Positions 60,251 to 64,000 of a DNA stretch of 64,000 bases are shown piece by piece. The position numbers were made by a program, and so were the translations under genes. Every line of letters starts with the position of its first letter. Positions within the stretch are counted from its first letter, which is position 1. Source of the DNA: Pseudomonas gingeri. Its GTDB lineage: Bacteria; Pseudomonadota; Gammaproteobacteria; Pseudomonadales; Pseudomonadaceae. Under the pieces are notes generated by a model. It was not told the origin of the DNA. It worked only from the letters and a program-made list of their open reading frames with translations, and searched no databases. The DNA lies in contig NZ_JACAPR010000013.1 of the NCBI RefSeq assembly GCF_013385635.1, positions 298,894-362,893 of the forward strand, given 5' to 3'.

Positions 60251-61114
60251 ATGCGCCCGTTTGATCTCGAGCAACTGCGCTCCTTCGTCACGATCCTGGA
60301 GTGCGGCAGCCTGTCGGCGGCCGCGCCCAAGCTATGCCGCTCGCAGTCAGCACTCAGTGAACAACTTCGCAAGCTGGAAACATTTACCGGTGTGACGCTG
60401 CTGGAGCGCGGGAAAAAAGGTGTGAGTCCCACACCCGCCGGAGAGCGGTTGTTGGTACATGCGCTTGAATTGCTCGCTTTGAGTGATTGTGTGCTGGAGG
60501 ACATGCGCGGTGTGACCCTGACCGGGGAACTGCGCCTGGCCATCACCGACTATTTTTTGCCGAGCGCCATCGCTGGTATGTTGAAGGGGTTGCGCACGCG
60601 CTATCCGCAGCTTCGGTTGCATGTTTCGGTGCGCAAAAGCCTGCAAATCGAAAATGGCTCCAATAGCGGCGAATTCGATATCGGCCTGTCGATGCGCATC
60701 CTTGACGGGCGCAGCCTTCCCGAAGGCATCCCCGTGCGACGAGAGGCCCTGCGGTGGGTGGCACTCAGTGGGTTTGACGCGCAGCGCGAGCACCTGGCGC
60801 CGCTGCCGTTGGTGGTGCTTCCCCAGGATTGTAGTTTGCAGCGATTCACCATCGATCTACTGGATGCGCGTGGGGTACCGTATGTCATTGCGCATTCAGC
60901 GTCGGGTGTCGGGGGCCTGCAATCGGCGCTGATGGCAGGGCTGGGAGTGGCGTGCCTGAACAGCTCAGCGGTGCCTGCTGGAGCCGAAGTCTACCGGTCG
61001 ACTCAATCGCTTCCGGCGCTGCCCGATGTTGAGTTCAGCCTGTTACCGCCGCGCCCTGGTGAGGCGCCGCTGGTCAGCGCGGTTCGAGAGATGTTGGTCA
61101 CGCACTTCTCCTAG
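60251..61114 (+). CDS. LysR-family regulator
   Basis: A 287-residue LysR protein: RPFDLEQLRSFVTILECGSL, helix-turn-helix SAAAPKLCRSQSALSEQLRK, effector domain with LRLAITDYFLPSAIAGML. Divergent from the tautomerase gene, its likely target. Confidence 0.92.
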   Translation: MRPFDLEQLRSFVTILECGSLSAAAPKLCRSQSALSEQLRKLETFTGVTLLERGKKGVSPTPAGERLLVHALELLALSDCVLEDMRGVTLTGELRLAITDYFLPSAIAGMLKGLRTRYPQLRLHVSVRKSLQIENGSNSGEFDIGLSMRILDGRSLPEGIPVRREALRWVALSGFDAQREHLAPLPLVVLPQDCSLQRFTIDLLDARGVPYVIAHSASGVGGLQSALMAGLGVACLNSSAVPAGAEVYRSTQSLPALPDVEFSLLPPRPGEAPLVSAVREMLVTHFS

Positions 61115-61203
61115 GGGCTCAGCACCCGCCAGTGTCTCCCCGCGGCTGCCCAGAGACTAGGTTCCTGCCTGAGTCGGTGGCATGACCCTGTTTTTCCAGT
61201 GGT

Positions 61204-61400
61204 TCACAGCGGCATGGCTAACGGAGCAAATGCAGGTGGCAGCGCCAGGCTGTTCTGCGCATGCAGCTGAATCCATTTGTGGACGAGGTTCGCGTTGAGG
61301 CAATGGCCGAGCGCGATGTTGGCAATCGAAGTGCCGGGCTGGGCACACTCTTGAATGACTTGGGCCTTGAAGGACTTGGAAAACGGGAAGCTATCACCTT
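61204..61400 (-). mobile_element. IS66-family accessory gene (tnpA) remnant
   Basis: The minus strand reads FPFSKSFKAQVIQECAQPGT then SIANIALGHCLNANLVHKWI, the helix-turn-helix start of an IS66 tnpA protein, then a proline-rich end and a stop. The frame begins inside the end of the betaine-binding gene with no start of its own. The rest of the element is gone. Confidence 0.72.
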
Positions 61401-62297
61401 TTAGAACAAAGGGGCTTTCCATTTAAGGAGTGTTTCAGGGTGCGCCTCCAACCAGTCGTGGGCGGCCTGATCGGGGCTTTTTCCCTGACGGTTAATGGCG
61501 TAATCGAGTTCTGCAACAATGGCGTTGGAGAGACGGATATTGTCCAGCACGTCAAGCTCAGCATCCGTAAAGATGTCCAGGCGATCAGTACGTGCCAATA
61601 AAACCGCCTTATCAATTTCGCCCAACAGCCCCTTGGGATCTTTGAGATCGCGGATCCGATGGCGATGATGGAGAAATTGGGGCTGCCAAAGAGGTACTAC
61701 CCCCCAGCGTTGCGCATCCACCAAGTCTTCAAATGCCGCAATGCATTCGTCCTGCGTACCCGTGCGGAACGAATAGCCCGCAGCTTTCAAGCCGTAGTCA
61801 TCCATCATTCGCAGGGAAAATCGAGTAATACCCGCACCAGGACCAATGCCCTGGATAGTGGTACAGATGCGAGCAAAAACCTGCGGCTTGAGCAGATCCT
61901 CAATCGTCGAAAGCTCTTCCTGTGGAACGTAATCCGGTACTCCCCACAGTGCGTATGGCTGATAGTGAAGACCGAGTTCGCGGGTCAAAACCACCTCCTC
62001 CACCCGCGCCTTGTAGATCCCATGACTTGAGGGTATCCACGCGGAGGCGACCATATCGATCTCCCCTGTACGGAGTTGTTCGAAATTGGCCTCATGCAAG
62101 GCGAAGCTGCGTTCTACCGTGAACCCCATCTGCTGTAAAACCACCGCAACGAGTGCCGCGGTTGCTCGATGAAACGATAAATCCGTAACCCCCAACCGGA
62201 CCGTGCGGCGTTTGGGCGTCCCGTGATCGAAAAACGGAGTCGCAAGGGCTGCACCGTTAGCGGTCCGTGTGCTGTTCGTTGCATTTAATTTTGGCAT
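61401..62297 (-). CDS. Glycine-betaine-type substrate-binding protein without signal peptide
   Basis: A 298-residue OpuAC-fold protein. VRLGVTDLSFHRATAALVAV, MVASAWIPSSHGIY and PQVFARICTTIQGIGPGAGI match quaternary-amine binding proteins (ProX/OpuAC). The N-terminus (MPKLNATNSTRTANGAALAT) has no hydrophobic signal segment and no permease or ATPase gene is adjacent, so it may be a cytoplasmic ligand sensor, or a transport protein whose signal was lost. The 3' end abuts an IS66 scar. Confidence 0.78.
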   Translation of the reverse strand: MPKLNATNSTRTANGAALATPFFDHGTPKRRTVRLGVTDLSFHRATAALVAVVLQQMGFTVERSFALHEANFEQLRTGEIDMVASAWIPSSHGIYKARVEEVVLTRELGLHYQPYALWGVPDYVPQEELSTIEDLLKPQVFARICTTIQGIGPGAGITRFSLRMMDDYGLKAAGYSFRTGTQDECIAAFEDLVDAQRWGVVPLWQPQFLHHRHRIRDLKDPKGLLGEIDKAVLLARTDRLDIFTDAELDVLDNIRLSNAIVAELDYAINRQGKSPDQAAHDWLEAHPETLLKWKAPLF

Positions 62298-62728
62298 AGT
62301 TGGCCTCTAGATGGCTGATATGTAACCCGCTCATACATAATTTGCCCGGCAGCTTGAATGTTTATTTTTACGAGAAAAAGCACGCTTGGGAGCGATTTAG
62401 TTTCTTCAAAAAATTGATAATCGCCAGTTGCAAAAAGAGATTAGGGTACGTTCGAAGGCAAGCAGCCCAACGCCCCCCACCGTTCTCTAGTGGATCCAAG
62501 GCCAACCAGTGCGATTATCTAAGGACCCGCAGGAGCTTAGAGCCGACAACCCCTCTCACAAGTCGGCCTGGCGTATTTCCATTGCCGCCTAGAGGAAAAT
62601 CATGATGTCCTGAAACCATGAGACAACGACGCCCGGTGCTGTGGTAGCCTCACGGCTCTGGAACGTCGATTTACATCTGGACAAGTCGCCCGATGGGTAC
62701 AGAAGTGCACCACTGTCAGGAACGTTTT
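62298..62728. other. 430-bp intergenic region, no gene seen
   Basis: AT-rich near 62340-62420, which suits a divergent promoter pair for the betaine-binding gene and the XRE regulator. Frames on either strand lack starts or family motifs. Confidence 0.4.
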
Positions 62729-63133
62729 ATGTCGCTCAAAACAGCCTTTGCCACCGTGCTCAAAGCCATGCGCGCCGCTCGAGGTCTTTCGCAGAAGAGT
62801 CTCGCCGAGGTCAGCAGTCGGACCTACATCTCGAAGTTGGAACGTGGCCAGTGCTGTCCGACGATGGAGATGATCAGCGCCCTGAGTGTCCCCCTCAACG
62901 TGAGCCCGCTGACATTGGTCGCTATCACACTGGGGGCAGAGACCGGACAGTCCATCAAGATGTTGGCCAGTCGCATGGAACGGGAAGCCGCCGAGTTGGC
63001 AGAGTCGGGCGTACTCAAGAAACTGCAGATCCCGTTCAACGAGGAACCACCGATGCCACAGCGTCGCCCTCAACCCCGCAGCAGAAGCTCGGCAATAACC
63101 CTTCAGCAGATTGAGTTCAGCTTTGCCGAGTAA
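62729..63133 (+). CDS. XRE-family helix-turn-helix regulator
   Basis: A 134-residue protein. ATG 62729 gives SLKTAFATVLKAMRAARGLS, then the Cro/CI helix-turn-helix SQKSLAEVSSRTYISKLERG. A short helical region follows (SIKMLASRMEREAAELAESG) and the C-terminus is proline- and arginine-rich. The target is unknown. It is convergent with the gene at 63235. Confidence 0.88.
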   Translation: MSLKTAFATVLKAMRAARGLSQKSLAEVSSRTYISKLERGQCCPTMEMISALSVPLNVSPLTLVAITLGAETGQSIKMLASRMEREAAELAESGVLKKLQIPFNEEPPMPQRRPQPRSRSSAITLQQIEFSFAE

Positions 63134-63234
63134 CCTCTTTGCCAGTCCAGAGAGCGGTTTTCCCTCAGTGCGCTGACCCTTCAAGCGCACTGGGAGGGCT
63201 GCCTACATTCACGACGCAACCGGACACTTACGTC

Positions 63235-63846
63235 TCACAGCAGCTGGGAATACCCTTGCGCTCTACTGTCAGCGTTGTGCTCGTCTCCACGCGCGACACT
63301 GCAACACAGGCAAATCACCAATAAATCAGAATACTGCCCCCCATGTGGAGCCTTGTTCAGGCTACTCAATACCTCGCTTAATTTTTTATCTCCAGTCAGG
63401 CACACAATCCCCACATCGTCCAAACCGCCGCCATCAAGGTAATACTTGGCCAGCATTCTTTCGCAGAACGCCACGTTGAGGTCCTTTGGCGTCAGGCTGA
63501 TATCAGGGATTACACTCTTTCGCGTGGAGAGCAATGGCGTTTCATTGGAAGCCTCTTTGGAGGGAGTCGCCACTTTCTGGATATCGTAGCTAGAGCTAGG
63601 CGTACGCCCCATTTGGCCGCGTCGGCGGTAGCAGTTGTAAATCTCGAGTAGTGGAAAACCAGTATCCGACTCATACCATCCATAGTTGTCTATTCCCCAT
63701 GGAAAATACACACTCATGTCGGCAATGAATCTTTTATCAATTTTTGTCCCATGCCCGACAATATAAAAAATGGACACCGTGTCAAAATCAACGCCATCCA
63801 TTATCAGAGCCATGACATTTTTATCGATGGATATTCTTTGAGGCAT
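63235..63846 (-). CDS. Unknown protein, possibly Stv/caspase-like
   Basis: A 203-residue protein; AAGGAG precedes ATG 63846, so the longer frame to 63936 is not needed. The strand VSIFYIVGHGTKID (about residues 23-36) ends in a His-Gly, and near the C-terminus a strand runs into a cysteine (SDLLVICLCCSVARG). This His-Gly plus Cys layout, and GWYESD, resemble caspase/CHAT-like folds and the putative adhesin Stv family as I remember them. The DNA is AT-richer than its neighbours. The assignment is tentative. Confidence 0.5.
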   Translation of the reverse strand: MPQRISIDKNVMALIMDGVDFDTVSIFYIVGHGTKIDKRFIADMSVYFPWGIDNYGWYESDTGFPLLEIYNCYRRRGQMGRTPSSSYDIQKVATPSKEASNETPLLSTRKSVIPDISLTPKDLNVAFCERMLAKYYLDGGGLDDVGIVCLTGDKKLSEVLSSLNKAPHGGQYSDLLVICLCCSVARGDEHNADSRAQGYSQLL

Positions 63847-64000
63847 CGAATCGCTCCTTGAGATTTGACCTGCTTCATTAGCGCCAGCGCCACTGACTGA
63901 CAGGTGTTCGAATGAACCCAGCCTGCTCATCAGCACGACAAACCGGTATGAGGCAAGGCAGGAACACTACCCTCCTGGTCGATGCCTTCCGAGAGCGTAG
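63847..64000. other. Window end, no gene seen
   Basis: About 150 bp upstream of the 63846 start; a promoter is expected. No complete frame recognised. Confidence 0.4.

Noticed and set aside
1..64000. tRNA-anchored integration site or rRNA genes
   Set aside because: No cloverleaf-like or rRNA sequence was recognised by reading, so no attachment site is claimed for the conjugative-element remnant.

Overview
The window is GC-rich Proteobacterial DNA with the gene content and style of Pseudomonas, probably of the P. fluorescens group. Pointers are the ars operon, the DUF6124-type small protein starting MFKVTPNPP, a GpuA-like guanidinopropionase, many LysR regulators and the type I-F CRISPR repeats. 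No rRNA or tRNA gene was recognised. All family names come from reading motifs, not from database searches.

Layout. (1) 1-3.5 kb: two type I-F CRISPR arrays in tandem, both read leftward with their leaders on the right and carrying different repeat variants. An unrecognised membrane-anchored protein (933-1955) lies between them, and no cas genes are in the window. (2) 3.8-7.3 kb: an arsenic cluster (arsN1; arsC-LMW, arsR, arsC-Grx, arsO) whose efflux genes are gone: a short arsH-like tail and a truncated MFS gene remain. (3) 7.6-11.7 kb: a chemoreceptor, a tautomerase, a GlxA-type AraC regulator, a zinc-ribbon protein and a DUF2878 protein. (4) 11.7-25.9 kb: a catabolic region. Its core is a tightly packed leftward operon: enolase-superfamily enzyme, GbcA-like Rieske oxygenase, Ldh-type dehydrogenase, a HAL/PAL-family lyase without the MIO-forming Ala-Ser-Gly triad, and a PDR/VanB-type reductase. 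Around it lie three LysR regulators, an alpha/beta hydrolase, an MBL hydrolase, a cupin, an MFS carrier and an RraA-family enzyme. This is my best candidate for an undescribed pathway, possibly degradation of an amino-acid betaine.

(5) 26.2-33.3 kb: a small YciI/muconolactone-isomerase-like protein, an aldo/keto reductase and a LysR; then an Lrp regulator divergent from an acetylpolyamine-amidohydrolase-like deacetylase, ornithine cyclodeaminase and amino-acid permease. (6) 33.5-38.2 kb: a polar amino-acid ABC transporter with a DUF1116 protein (AllG/YlbE family) and RidA. (7) 38.4-40.2 kb: an exported or RhiA-like protein and two periplasmic metal-related proteins. (8) 40.3-46.2 kb: a gpu-like guanidino-acid operon (APC permease, GpuA-like ureohydrolase, PuuE-like deacetylase, epimerase, SDR, LysR).

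(9) 46.6-53.5 kb: an accessory stretch with unrecognised proteins, a decayed piece of an integrative conjugative element (traG interrupted by an in-frame amber codon; a frameshifted DUF3742-like gene) and a C4-antisense-RNA-like element in front of a DUF6124 gene. (10) 53.5-64 kb: assorted chromosomal genes (TfoX-like, WYL regulator, DUF1254, LysR/RidA, tautomerase, LysR, betaine-binding-like protein, XRE regulator, a possible Stv/caspase-like protein) mixed with remnants of IS3, IS5 and IS66 elements and a truncated second copy of the DUF6124 gene.
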